The notes under the pieces were generated by a model. That model worked only from the letters and a program-made list of their open reading frames with translations. It did not search any database and was not told where the DNA came from. Both the position numbers and the translations under genes were made by a program. From Ancylobacter defluvii (GTDB lineage Bacteria > Pseudomonadota > Alphaproteobacteria > Rhizobiales > Xanthobacteraceae), in NCBI RefSeq assembly GCF_018390605.1, contig NZ_JAHBGD010000017.1, positions 1-64,000 on the forward strand: 64,000 bases of DNA, in the 5' to 3' direction. Below, one piece after another: positions 11,970 through 20,702 of this stretch. Every line of letters starts with the position of its first letter. The first letter of the stretch is position 1.

Positions 11970-12713
11970 TCAATCCCTTTCATCGGCGTCGCGGCTGTCG
12001 TCGCCGTCGTCGTCCGAGCCTGATCCAGTCTGCTTGCGCAGTAGTTCCGCGGCCAGTGCGCGGGTCAAAGGGCGCTTGCGCGCCAGCGCCTCGCGGTCGA
12101 GTTCGGCGATCAGCGCGCCGATGGCGGCATAGGAGCGCTCGACCCGCGCCATCAGATAGCCGATCAGCGCCTCGTCCGGGGTGATCTGCCGGTCGGCGAA
12201 CAGTTTTACCGCCACCGCCGCCAGCAGCGCGTCGTCCGGCGCCCCCAGCCGCACCGCCGGCATCGCCCGCAGCCGCGAGGCGAGGTCGCGCGTCGCCAAG
12301 GTTTCGGCCAGCGCCGCCGGCAGGTGGCGGGAGGTGACGAGGAGATGTGCGCTCTGCTCGCCGACCAGATTGAGCAGATGGAACAGCGCCGCCTCGTCCA
12401 GCATGCCCTCGCCCAGATCCTCCAGCACCAGCGCCCTGGCCGCCAGCGCCGCCGGCACCGTCTCGCGGGTCAGTTGCGCCGCCGGCAGCACCGGCGCGCC
12501 GCTCGCCTCGGCGAACAGCGCCGCGAGATGCGACTTGCCGGCGCCGGCCGGGCCGGTGATCGCCACCGCCCGCGCCGGCCAGTCCGGCCAGCGGTCGATC
12601 AGCGCCAGCGCCGGCTCGTTCGCCGGGCCGACAAGGAAATCGGCGCGCGTGCGGTTCTCCACCGGCGGCAGGTCCAGCGGCAGCTGGCGTGTGGAGGCAT
12701 CGCGCACGGACAT
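11970..12713 (-). CDS. hdaA: DnaA-related regulatory inactivator (HdaA type)
   Basis: This 247-residue AAA+ protein resembles DnaA domain III. It has Walker A GPAGAGKS, a Walker B-like LVLEDLGEG, and a C-terminal arginine-finger/sensor region (RDLASRLRAM). QLPLDLP at residues 10-16 matches the hexapeptide by which Hda binds the DNA polymerase sliding clamp. In alphaproteobacteria HdaA stimulates ATP hydrolysis on DnaA after replication starts and so prevents re-initiation. Its place just upstream of ppk1 and downstream of a permease gene, all within a few bases, suggests one operon. Confidence 0.9.
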   Translation of the reverse strand: MSVRDASTRQLPLDLPPVENRTRADFLVGPANEPALALIDRWPDWPARAVAITGPAGAGKSHLAALFAEASGAPVLPAAQLTRETVPAALAARALVLEDLGEGMLDEAALFHLLNLVGEQSAHLLVTSRHLPAALAETLATRDLASRLRAMPAVRLGAPDDALLAAVAVKLFADRQITPDEALIGYLMARVERSYAAIGALIAELDREALARKRPLTRALAAELLRKQTGSGSDDDGDDSRDADERD

Positions 12714-12716
12714 GGA

Positions 12717-13853
12717 TCAGCGGACCTCAGAGCCGGCGTCGGGCTCGCCCTCGTCCTCGCCGGTATAGAGCGGGCTTTGGAGATACTGCCGGATGGCGAA
12801 TCGCGCCAGCACCCCCACCGCGGCGGCGAGCGGCACGGCGAGCAGCAGGCCGAGGAAGCCGAGCAGATAGCCGAAGGCGAGTAGCGCGAACATCAGCCAC
12901 ACCGGATGCAGCCCGACGCTGTCGCCCACCAGCTTCGGCGACAGGATGTAGCCCTCGACGAACTGGCCGAACACGAAGATGCCGATCACGAGGCCGATCA
13001 TCGAGTAGTCGGGAAAGAACTGCACGATGGCGACGCCGCCGGCGAGCAGCAGGCCGGTCAGCGAGCCGACATAGGGAATAAAGGTGATGATGCCGGAGAC
13101 CAGGCCGATGACGAAGCCGAAATTCAGCCCGGTCAGCGTCAGGCTCACCGCGTAGAAGGCGCCGAGGATCAGGCACACCAGCGACTGGCCGCGCACGAAG
13201 CCGGCAATGGCGCGGTCCATCTCGCGGGCGAGTTCGCGGATCTTGTCGCGGTTCTTCACCGGCAGCCAGGAATCCACCTTGGCCACCATGCCGTTCCAGT
13301 CATTGAGCAGGTAGAAGGCGACCACCGGGGTGATGACCACCAGCGAGAACAGCGAGAGCAGCGCCTGCCCGCCGGTCCAGATCGATTGCACGAAGCCGAG
13401 TATGTAGGAGGCGCCCTGCGACACCAGCTGGCTCAGGCTCTGCTGGATGTTCGGCAACCGGTCGCCGACCACTGATTTAAGCCAGCGCGCGCCCTCCCCG
13501 GTCGCCATGTTCTGCAACTTGACGATGTATTCCGGCAGCCGCTCCAGGAAGGCGGAGAACTGGGCGCCGAAGATCGGCACCACCAGCAGCAGCAGCAGGA
13601 TGCCGAGCAGCAGCGTCAGGGCGATGGCGGCGAGCGACGCCACCAGCCGGTTGACGCCCAGCCGTTCCAGATGCGTCGTCACCGGGTTGAGGAAATAGGC
13701 GAGGGCGAGGCCGGCGACGAAGGGCAGCAGCACCCCCGAGAGCAGCCAGCAGATCAGCACGATGGCCGTCAGAAAGCTCAGCCAGAACGTTACCTGCTTG
13801 TGCCACATCATGCGGTTCGACCGATCCCTGCTCTCACGCTTCGTCACCCGCAT
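12717..13853 (-). CDS. AI-2E family transporter (PerM-like permease)
   Basis: This 378-residue inner-membrane protein has about eight hydrophobic segments and the AI-2E/PerM layout: an N-terminal hairpin (VTFWLSFLTAIVLICWLLSG), a cytoplasmic or periplasmic region in the middle, and C-terminal GFVIGLVSGIITFIPYVGSLTG with VEGYILSPKLVGDSVGLHP. Family members export small molecules (autoinducer-2, or sodium/proton exchange in some), but the substrate here cannot be read from sequence. The start may be the ATG at 13853 or that at 13811, the latter having a purine-rich stretch upstream. It ends three bases before hdaA. Confidence 0.88.
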   Translation of the reverse strand: MRVTKRESRDRSNRMMWHKQVTFWLSFLTAIVLICWLLSGVLLPFVAGLALAYFLNPVTTHLERLGVNRLVASLAAIALTLLLGILLLLLVVPIFGAQFSAFLERLPEYIVKLQNMATGEGARWLKSVVGDRLPNIQQSLSQLVSQGASYILGFVQSIWTGGQALLSLFSLVVITPVVAFYLLNDWNGMVAKVDSWLPVKNRDKIRELAREMDRAIAGFVRGQSLVCLILGAFYAVSLTLTGLNFGFVIGLVSGIITFIPYVGSLTGLLLAGGVAIVQFFPDYSMIGLVIGIFVFGQFVEGYILSPKLVGDSVGLHPVWLMFALLAFGYLLGFLGLLLAVPLAAAVGVLARFAIRQYLQSPLYTGEDEGEPDAGSEVR

Positions 13854-13896
13854 TGATATCAGGAATTATTGCGGCGCGATCGCGTCTCCCCGCAAT

Positions 13897-14427
13897 TCAG
13901 CGGGCGAGATGCCGGCTCCACTCGAAAAGATAGGCGAGCGCCGAGATCGCGGTGAGGCCGGCGACCAGCACCAGCCCCACCTCATAGGCGTTGCCGAGCG
14001 GGATGCTGAAGCCGGTGGCCCCCAGCATCAGCGCCGCGAAGCCGATCTGCGCCGCCGTGTTGAGCTTGGAGACGATCAGCGGCCGGATCGTCACCGGCTG
14101 CTCCATCGCCCAGGAGGCCGCCACCGCGCTGACGATCACCACGTCACGCACCACCACGGCGAGGGTGAGCCAGCCCGGCACCTGGCCGGTCAGCGCCAGC
14201 GCGACATAGATCGACACCAGCAGCGCCTTGTCCGCCACCGGATCGAGATAGGCGCCAAGCTCGCTCTGCATGTTGAAGTGTCTGGCGATGAAGCCGTCCA
14301 CCGCGTCGGAGATGCCGGCGGCGAGGAAAATCCAGAAGGCCAGCGCGATGCGGTCGTCGGCGATGGCCCACACCACCGCCGGCACGGCGAACAAGCGCAG
14401 GATGGTGATGGCGTTGGGCAGGTTCAC
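13897..14427 (-). CDS. CDP-alcohol phosphatidyltransferase family protein
   Basis: This 176-residue inner-membrane enzyme carries the complete family motif DG-x2-AR-x8-G-x3-D-x3-D in the segment around DAVDGFIARHFNMQSELGAY. About five membrane helices are visible. The family joins a CDP-activated diacylglycerol to an alcohol. The small size and the start MNLPNAITILRL fit PgsA-like proteins that make phosphatidylglycerophosphate; a cardiolipin-synthase-like role is the main alternative. It heads the minus-strand run that continues with the permease, hdaA, ppk1 and ppx, 43 bases upstream of the permease gene. Confidence 0.88.
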   Translation of the reverse strand: MNLPNAITILRLFAVPAVVWAIADDRIALAFWIFLAAGISDAVDGFIARHFNMQSELGAYLDPVADKALLVSIYVALALTGQVPGWLTLAVVVRDVVIVSAVAASWAMEQPVTIRPLIVSKLNTAAQIGFAALMLGATGFSIPLGNAYEVGLVLVAGLTAISALAYLFEWSRHLAR

Positions 14428-14936
14428 GTCGGGTGAGGCTCCTCCCTGCCGACATAGTGCGCGCCGGGGGGCTTGCCAAGGCGGAAAGCCGTTATGCAGG
14501 CCGGCCGTGCCCGCGCATGTGCCGGCGCGGACCGAGGAAGCCTTTGAGCATGCACGGATGAGAGCAGTATTCCCCCGGCCTCGGCGCTACCCGCACCCAT
14601 TCCGCAAGACGGCGGACGGCCGGACCTGACGGACCCGGCGGCCGGCAGTTTCACGGCCGGCCTTGCCCGGACGGTGCAAGCCGCCGGCCCTGCGCGCCCT
14701 CCGATCTCTCTCGCGCGCGACGGACGAACGCGCGAGAGAGATCGGAGGGCGCCGATGGCTCCCCGCCGGCCGGGTACTCGCGGCGTGGCCGGTCGCGGCG
14801 GGCGGTGGCTGTCCCACGCCGGTGTCCCCTAACGGCGCCCATCTCCCACGCGACACGGCAGACGGCCGCGCTTGACAGGCCCGGCGGCCGGCGGCTTCCC
14901 TGCCCGTCCCGCCGCCGAGGAACCCAGCAGGCCCCG
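14428..14936. other. Gene-free stretch with inverted and direct repeats
   Basis: About 500 bases between divergent genes hold no open frame with family similarity. The stretch has a perfect 24-bp inverted repeat (14694-14752) flanked by two similar GC-rich blocks in direct orientation (about 14607-14652 and 14860-14898, both containing CCCGGCGGCCGGC). Promoters for both neighbours must lie here, but no clear -35/-10 pair was seen. Confidence 0.6.
14694..14752. repeat. Perfect 24-bp inverted repeat
   Basis: The arms 14694-14717 and 14729-14752 are exact reverse complements, and each contains the block CTCCGATCTCTCTCGCGCG or its complement. The loop is 11 bases. Neither side has a T run, so a plain intrinsic terminator is unlikely. 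It could be a cruciform, a transcript stem, or the end product of a palindromic mobile unit. Confidence 0.9.
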
Positions 14937-15674
14937 ATGCCGCACGACGACCCGCTCTATACCGATGCCGCGCTGGTGACGTTCTACGATGCCGAGAACG
15001 AAGGCGGCGCCGATGTCGACTTCTGCACGGCGCTGGCGCGCGGCGGCGGCTCCGTGCTCGATCTCGGCTGCGGCACCGGCAGCTTCCTCGCCGGCCTCGA
15101 CGTGCCGCGGCGCGTCGGCGTCGATCCGGCCGCCGCCATGCTCGATATCGCCCGCGCCCGTCCGGGCGGCGCCGACGTCGAATGGATCGAGGCGGATGCC
15201 CGCCGGCTGGATCTCGGCCGCCGGTTCGATCTGGTGGTGATGACCGGCCATGCCTTTCAGGTATTCCTCGGCGAAGACGACCAGCGCGCCGCCCTCGCCA
15301 CCATCGCCCGCCATCTGGCCCCCGGCGGCCGGTTCATCTTCGACAGCCGCAACCCGGCCTGCCGGGAGTGGGAGGAGTGGCAGCCGCATAATTCGCGCCG
15401 CCGCGTGTCCCATCCCCGCCATGGCGAGGTCGAGGCGTGGAACAGCGCCGTCCATGATGCGGCAACCGGCATCGTCACCTATGAAACCTTCTACCGGCTT
15501 GCCGATGGCCGCGAACTTACTGCCGCCAGCCGCATCCGCTTCACCCCGCGCGACGAGCTGGCCCGGCTGATCGCCGATGCCGGTCTCACTGTCGAGCGCT
15601 GGCTCGGCGACTGGAGCGGCGGACCGCTCGACGACCGCGCGCCGGAGATCATCCCCCTCGGCCGCCTCGGCTGA
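14937..15674 (+). CDS. Class I SAM-dependent methyltransferase
   Basis: The ATG at 14937 gives a 245-residue protein beginning MPHDDPLYTDAALVTFYD. Motif I is VLDLGCGTGSFLAGL, followed by an acidic motif II (VGVDPAAAMLDIA) and a motif IV-like FDLVVMTGHAFQVFL. This is a Rossmann-fold methyltransferase of the Methyltransf_11/25 group. The conserved start of the fold shortly after residue 30 supports this start rather than ones further upstream. Its substrate is unknown; neighbouring genes give no clue. Confidence 0.88.
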   Translation: MPHDDPLYTDAALVTFYDAENEGGADVDFCTALARGGGSVLDLGCGTGSFLAGLDVPRRVGVDPAAAMLDIARARPGGADVEWIEADARRLDLGRRFDLVVMTGHAFQVFLGEDDQRAALATIARHLAPGGRFIFDSRNPACREWEEWQPHNSRRRVSHPRHGEVEAWNSAVHDAATGIVTYETFYRLADGRELTAASRIRFTPRDELARLIADAGLTVERWLGDWSGGPLDDRAPEIIPLGRLG

Positions 15675-16273
15675 GAGACCGCCTCACAGAGGCCGCCGAG
15701 AATCGGCCCCGTAAGCGGAGAACCGCACAACCATCGCGCTTTTCTCCCTCTCCCCGTCGGGGAGAGGGCTGGGGTGAGGGGTCTTCGACGCTTCCCTATG
15801 ACCTCGCCCTTCACCGACCCGCTTCGCGGTCCATCTCTCTGTCCAAGCCGGATATTTCCGGTTTGGACTCTGCCAGAGCCGAAATCGGCAACAGCCGAGG
15901 TCCGGCGGGGAGAGGAAACCAGCTGTCAGGCTCTCAGCTGCGAGAGATGCGAGCCTCGAAAAGAGAGACCTCCAGCGTGCCCGGCCGCGCACCCTGCCCG
16001 GCCGCGCTGCTTCAAGCCCGGCCAAGCTGGCCCCCCGCGATGGGGCGATCATCGAGGCAATGAAAATTCCGGTCCGGCCGCCGAGAGGATGCCTCACCGG
16101 AGCCGTGCCATCTCCTTCCCACTCTCCATCTCCCCCGCCCCATTGGGAGACGGCATCATCCCGCTCCCGACCAACCCAGGCTCGCGCGCACCGTCCGGGC
16201 GAAGTCCCACCGTGACGCCGCCGCCCCGGCGTGGCACAAGACGGCATCCTGCCGCCTGCCGTGGTGCCCGCCC
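15675..16273. other. Gene-free stretch with an intergenic palindromic repeat
   Basis: About 600 bases lack any open frame with family similarity. The left half is a copy of a dispersed repeat (about 15749-15917). A second, weaker block near 16120-16160 (CCCCATTGGGAGACGG) resembles the end of such a unit. No terminator with a T run was seen after the methyltransferase gene. Confidence 0.6.
15749..15917 (+). repeat. Dispersed intergenic palindromic repeat, copy A
   Basis: The unit opens with CCCTCTCCCCGTCGGGGAGA, continues through GGGGTGAGGGGTCTTCGACGC, CACCGACCCGCTTCGCGG and GCCGGATATTTCCGG, and ends near CGGCAACAGCCGAGG and GGCGGGGAGAGG. The copy at 60002-60171 has the same blocks in the same order on the opposite strand. 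The outer ends are inverted repeats of each other. Such units are common between genes in Hyphomicrobiales. Confidence 0.8.
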
Positions 16274-17464
16274 ATGCACGCCCCCGCCGAGCCTTCCTCC
16301 GCCGGTCCCTCCCCGACCCTGCGCGCCTCCGTCGTCACCTCTGCCGTCGTCGCCGCGCTGGTCGGCTTCGGCGGCACGCTTGCCCTCATCATCGCCGCCG
16401 CGCAGGCGGTAGGATCCGACCCGGCGCAGACCTCCTCGGCGGTGATCGGCCTGTGCCTGTCGATGGCGGTGACCTCGGCGGTGCTCGGCTGGCGCTACCG
16501 CATGCCGATCATCACCGCCTGGTCGACGCCGGGCGCGGCGCTGATCGCCGGCTCGCACGGCCTCACCCCGCACAGCGCGGTCGGCGCCTTCCTGCTCGCC
16601 GCCGTGCTCATCCTCACCACCGCCGCGGTGAAGCCGCTCGGCGCGCTGGTGCAGCGCCTGCCGGTCGCCATCGCCGCCGCCATGCTGGCCGGCGTGCTGT
16701 TCCGCTTCTGCACCGCCGTCTTCACCTCCGCGCAGGCCGATCCGCTGCTGGTGCTGCCGCTCATCGCGATGTTCCTCATCGCCCGGCGCATCAGCCCGTT
16801 CGGCGCGGTGCTGATGATCCTGGCGCTGGGCATCGCGCTCGCCTTCTTCCTCGGCCGCGTCGGGCCGTTGCCGGACGTCTTCCCCGCCCCCGCCCTCACG
16901 ATCATCTGGCCGCATTTCGACATGGAGGCGCTGATCGGCATCGGCGTGCCGCTCTATATCGTCACCATGGCCTCGCAGAACCTGCCCGGCCTCGCGGTGC
17001 TGCAGGCCGCCGGCTACCGGCCGCCCACGCCGCCGATTCTCGCCGTCACCGGCCTCGCCTCGCTGGTCACCGCCTTCGTCGGCTCGCTGAGCACCAATCT
17101 CGCCGCCATCACCGCCTCGATCTGCACCGGGCCGGATACCCATCCCGATCCGGCCAGGCGCTGGCCGGCCAGCCCGTTCTACGCGCTGTCCTATGTGGTG
17201 CTGGCGATCGGCGGCGCCTCGCTGGTGGCGCTGATCACCGCCCTGCCCTCCGGCCTCATCGCCGCCTTTGCCGGCCTCGCCCTGCTGGGACCGCTGGTCA
17301 ACGCGCTCGGCACCGCCATGAGCGACGGCGCCCGCCGCTTCCCGGCGGTGCTGACGCTCGCCGTCACCGCTTCCGGCGTGTCGATGCTCGGCATCGGCTC
17401 GGCCTTCTGGGGGCTGGCGGCCGGGCTCATGGCGCTCGGCATCGACCGCGCCGGCCGTCATTGA
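16274..17464 (+). CDS. benE: BenE-family benzoate/proton symporter-like transporter
   Basis: This 396-residue inner-membrane protein has about 11-12 hydrophobic segments. The BenE features include SAVVAALVGFGGTLALIIAA at the N-terminus, ITAWSTPGAALI, and a C-terminal GLVNALGTAMSD-like block with FPAVLTLAVTASGVSMLGIG. The family imports benzoate with protons; no benzoate catabolism genes lie nearby, so the substrate here may be another aromatic acid. The start at 16274 gives the usual length. purM follows 68 bases later. Confidence 0.9.
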   Translation: MHAPAEPSSAGPSPTLRASVVTSAVVAALVGFGGTLALIIAAAQAVGSDPAQTSSAVIGLCLSMAVTSAVLGWRYRMPIITAWSTPGAALIAGSHGLTPHSAVGAFLLAAVLILTTAAVKPLGALVQRLPVAIAAAMLAGVLFRFCTAVFTSAQADPLLVLPLIAMFLIARRISPFGAVLMILALGIALAFFLGRVGPLPDVFPAPALTIIWPHFDMEALIGIGVPLYIVTMASQNLPGLAVLQAAGYRPPTPPILAVTGLASLVTAFVGSLSTNLAAITASICTGPDTHPDPARRWPASPFYALSYVVLAIGGASLVALITALPSGLIAAFAGLALLGPLVNALGTAMSDGARRFPAVLTLAVTASGVSMLGIGSAFWGLAAGLMALGIDRAGRH

Positions 17465-17532
17465 GGCCGCGCCTGCTTGCCCCCCGCCCGATAAGCGGTT
17501 AATCCGCGTGCTTTCCTGAAGAGGGGCGCAAC

Positions 17533-18612
17533 ATGAGCGGCAACGGCCAGGGTCTCAGCTATCGTGACGCGGGCGTCGACATCGACGCCGGCAACCGGCT
17601 CGTCGACCTCATCAAGCCGCTGGTGAAGGCCACCCGCCGCCCCGGCGCCGATGCCGATATCGGCGGCTTCGGCGGCGTGTTCGATCCCAAGGCCGCCGGT
17701 TTCAAGGATCCGCTGATCGTCGCCACCACCGATGGCGTCGGCACCAAGCTGAAGATCGCCATCGAGACCGGCCGCCACGATACCATCGGCATCGACCTCG
17801 TCGCCATGTGCGTCAACGACCTCGTGGTGCAGGGCGCCGAGCCGCTGTTCTTCCTCGACTATTTCGCCACCGGCAAGCTGGCCCCCGAGGTCGGCGCCAA
17901 GATCGTCGCCGGCATCGCCAAGGGCTGCACCGAATCCGGCTGCGCGCTGATCGGCGGCGAGACCGCCGAAATGCCCGGCATGTATGCCGAGGGCGACTAT
18001 GATCTGGCCGGCTTCTCGGTCGGCGCGGTGGAGCGCGGCGAGCTGCTGCCGCGCGCCGATATCGCCCCCGGCGACGTGCTGCTCGGCCTCGCCTCCTCCG
18101 GCGTGCATTCCAACGGCTATTCGCTGGTGCGCCGCATCGTCGAGCTCTCCGGCCTTGGCTGGGACGCCCCGGCCCCGTTCCATGCCGGGCAGTCGCTCGG
18201 CGAGGCGCTGCTCACCCCGACCCGGCTCTATGTGAAGCCCGCTTTGTCGGTGATCCGCGAGACCGGCAAGGTGAAGGCGCTCGCCCACATCACCGGCGGC
18301 GGCCTCACCGAGAACCTGCCGCGCGTGCTGCCCAAGGGCACCATCGGCCGCATCGACCTCGACGGCCTGCCGCTCCCGCCGGTGTTCCGCTGGCTGGCGC
18401 AGACCGGCGGCGTGGCGGCGGAGGAGATGCTGCGCGCCTTCAATTGCGGCATCGGCATGGTGGTGGTCTGCGCCTGCGAGCATGCCGAGACGGTGGCCGA
18501 CGCCTTCGCCGATCAGGGCGAGGAAGTGATCCATCTCGGCGCCATCGAGCCCGGCGAAGGTGCGGCGCATGTCGTCTATGACGGCGCGCTCGACCTGGAC
18601 CTCCCCCTGTGA
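17533..18612 (+). CDS. purM: Phosphoribosylformylglycinamidine cyclo-ligase
   Basis: This cytoplasmic enzyme closes the imidazole ring (FGAM + ATP to AIR), step five of purine synthesis. The 359-residue protein has the expected ATP-grasp-like AIR synthetase signatures: [31 protein letters not shown], and [20 protein letters not shown]. An A-G-rich stretch (GAAGAGGGG) lies a few bases before the ATG at 17533. Its stop codon overlaps the purN start, so the two are translationally coupled. Confidence 0.98.
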   Translation: MSGNGQGLSYRDAGVDIDAGNRLVDLIKPLVKATRRPGADADIGGFGGVFDPKAAGFKDPLIVATTDGVGTKLKIAIETGRHDTIGIDLVAMCVNDLVVQGAEPLFFLDYFATGKLAPEVGAKIVAGIAKGCTESGCALIGGETAEMPGMYAEGDYDLAGFSVGAVERGELLPRADIAPGDVLLGLASSGVHSNGYSLVRRIVELSGLGWDAPAPFHAGQSLGEALLTPTRLYVKPALSVIRETGKVKALAHITGGGLTENLPRVLPKGTIGRIDLDGLPLPPVFRWLAQTGGVAAEEMLRAFNCGIGMVVVCACEHAETVADAFADQGEEVIHLGAIEPGEGAAHVVYDGALDLDLPL

Positions 18613-19280
18613 GCACGCCCCGCATCGCCGTGCTGATCTCCGGGCGCGGCTCCAACATGATGTCGCTGATCGAGGCGGCGGCCGTCCCCGGCTTTCCCGG
18701 CGAGATCGCCTGTGTGATCTCCAACCGCCCGGAGGCGCATGGCCTGGTCCGCGCACAGGCCTGCAACATCCCGACCCGCGCCATCGATCACACGGCGTTC
18801 CGCGACGCCGCCGGCAAGTCCGACCGCATCGCCTTCGACGCCGCCCTCGATGCGGCGCTGGAGGAGGAACAGATCGATCTGGTCTGCCTCGCCGGCTTCA
18901 TGCGCCTGCTCACCCCCGGCTTCACCGGCAAATGGGCCGGCCGGATGATCAACATCCATCCCGCCCTGCTCCCCAGCTTCAAGGGTCTGCACACCCATGA
19001 GCGGGCGCTGGCGGAGGGGGTGAAGATCCACGGCTGCACCGTGCATTTCGTCACCCCGGAGATGGATGTCGGCCCGATCATCATGCAGGCGGCGGTGCCG
19101 GTGCTGGAAGGCGACGACGCCGACACCCTCGGCGCCCGCGTGCTGGCGCAGGAACACGTCATCTACCCGGCGGCGCTGCGCCTGGTCTGCGAGGGTCGCG
19201 CCCGCATCGAGGGCAATGTGGTGCGCATCGACGAATTCGAGCTCGCCGGCCACGCCCTGGTGGTGCCGCCGGCCGGTTGA
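18609..19280 (+). CDS. purN: Phosphoribosylglycinamide formyltransferase
   Basis: This enzyme transfers a formyl group from 10-formyl-tetrahydrofolate to GAR in purine synthesis. It starts at a GTG that overlaps the purM stop (GTGA). The catalytic residues of the family are present: N115 and H117 in [13 protein letters not shown], and D153 in EMDVGPI. At 223 residues it is a normal length. It ends 12 bases from the convergent transglutaminase-like gene, with no clear terminator between them. Confidence 0.97.
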   Translation: MSTPRIAVLISGRGSNMMSLIEAAAVPGFPGEIACVISNRPEAHGLVRAQACNIPTRAIDHTAFRDAAGKSDRIAFDAALDAALEEEQIDLVCLAGFMRLLTPGFTGKWAGRMINIHPALLPSFKGLHTHERALAEGVKIHGCTVHFVTPEMDVGPIIMQAAVPVLEGDDADTLGARVLAQEHVIYPAALRLVCEGRARIEGNVVRIDEFELAGHALVVPPAG

Positions 19281-19292
19281 CCGGCCACCGCC

Positions 19293-20126
19293 TCACGCGA
19301 TCCCCACCGCCCGCACCGTCGGCTCCTCGCCGGCCGCCTCGTCATCGGCAGGAGCGATGCTCACCTGCATACCGGTCATCTCCGCATCGCCGTGTATGGT
19401 GGCGAAAGCCGCATCCGCCGCGTCGCGGCCGACGCCGATGCGCACCAGCCCCTGCAAGGCCGCCTGCCGGGTCGGGTCGAACAGGTACCAGCTGTCGCCG
19501 AGATAGGCCTCGAACACCGCGTGGAAATCGGGTGGCTCGAGCTGCCAGGCATAGGCGCTGGCGAAACGGGCGGGAATGCCGAGCGCCCGGCAGAAACTGA
19601 TGCCGAGATGGGCGAAATCGCGGCACACACCGGCGCGCAGCACCATGGTGTCATAGGCCGAGGTCTGCGCGTCGGAAGCACCGCGCACATAGTCGACATG
19701 CTCATAGATCCAGTTGCAGATCTGCGTCACCCGCGAATGGCCGGGCGGCAGGCCGCCGAATTCGCGCTGGGCGAAACGGCCGAGCAGGTCGGACTGGCAA
19801 TAGCGGCTGGGATTGAGATAAGGCGCCACCTCCAGCGGCAGCTCGGCGATCGCCACTTCCGGCACCGTCGCCGGATCGGCATCGTGCATGTTGAGCTCGA
19901 TATGGCCGTGATAGCCGACGCTGAACGTGCCGGGCTCGGCGATGACGCGCACGAAGCGGGTGCCGCTGTCATTCGCCACATGGCGATCGAGCGCCAGCGG
20001 CGGCTCCAGCACCAGGTTCTCGGCAAGCACCTTCTGGTTGCGCAAGGCCGCGGCCTCGACATTCAGCACGAAGACGGTGGTCGAACGCACCTCATAATCG
20101 AGGCGGGAGGAGACATTGAACTGCAT
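19293..20126 (-). CDS. Transglutaminase-like cysteine protease family protein
   Basis: This 277-residue protein has an N-terminal bacterial transglutaminase-like beta domain and a papain-like core. The catalytic triad can be placed: C168 in RAGVCRDFAHL, H202 in FHAVFEAY and D217 in DPTR. No signal peptide is seen, so it is probably cytoplasmic. These proteins are often peptidases or amide hydrolases rather than true cross-linking enzymes. Upstream (20160-20184, minus strand) GGAAC-N16-CGTC differs by one base from an EcfG-type stress promoter, but this is only suggestive. Confidence 0.9.
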   Translation of the reverse strand: MQFNVSSRLDYEVRSTTVFVLNVEAAALRNQKVLAENLVLEPPLALDRHVANDSGTRFVRVIAEPGTFSVGYHGHIELNMHDADPATVPEVAIAELPLEVAPYLNPSRYCQSDLLGRFAQREFGGLPPGHSRVTQICNWIYEHVDYVRGASDAQTSAYDTMVLRAGVCRDFAHLGISFCRALGIPARFASAYAWQLEPPDFHAVFEAYLGDSWYLFDPTRQAALQGLVRIGVGRDAADAAFATIHGDAEMTGMQVSIAPADDEAAGEEPTVRAVGIA

Positions 20127-20244
20127 GGGGGCATCCGGGCGTCGGGGAGTTACCTCCTAGACGCGCGAGACCGCGGCAGGTTCCATCGGCCGGCCGCTCC
20201 GCGCCGCTCACGCTCGGGGCCTGAACGCTGGATCCGACGTGCCG

Positions 20245-20626
20245 GGAACGCCGTCCTGCCGCGAATAAACCCGGGCCCTTCATAGAAGCGCAGGGTTTCC
20301 GGCTTCTTCCGCAAGCACCGTCCGCCCGAAACCTTTGCGCCGATGGTCGCGATGCGTGGCCATATTTTCGATCACTTCGAACGTCGGGCACCGCGCGTGA
20401 GATTGGCAACGATGACGAGCACGCAACCGGAGACCAGAACACCGTCCAATTCGGCAAGGAGCGGAGTGATCAATCCCGAAGCAAACATGGCCGACCATGA
20501 TGCCTCGCTTCTTGCCGGTTCGGGATCGGTGTCCTCCGGGTACAAGATGACCCAGCAGGCTGAGAAGCCCGGCAGATCGCTGAGCTTCACCGCCCGGATC
20601 GTCGCGCGGTCAAACAGGACAGACCT
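20245..20626 (-). pseudogene. Broken GNAT-family acetyltransferase gene
   Basis: Fragments of one GNAT protein appear in order in three minus-strand frames. The first (around 20590-20390) reads KLSDLPGF and later LLAELDGVLVSGCVLVIVAN; the second (about 20395-20300) reads VIENMATHRDHRRKGFGRTVL, the acetyl-CoA-binding motif A; the third (about 20310-20245) reads KPETLRFYEGPGF, the usual C-terminal motif. The joins require two frameshifts, and roughly 30 residues between motif A and the end are missing. A normal ATG is also absent; the frame opens from a GTG. It is a decayed gene. Confidence 0.72.
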
Positions 20627-20702
20627 CTCATGACCGACAGGAAATCGTCGCGTCGTTTAAAGCGGCGAAGCCCGGCGCAGACGTCCGGATGGATGCGCTG
20701 CC

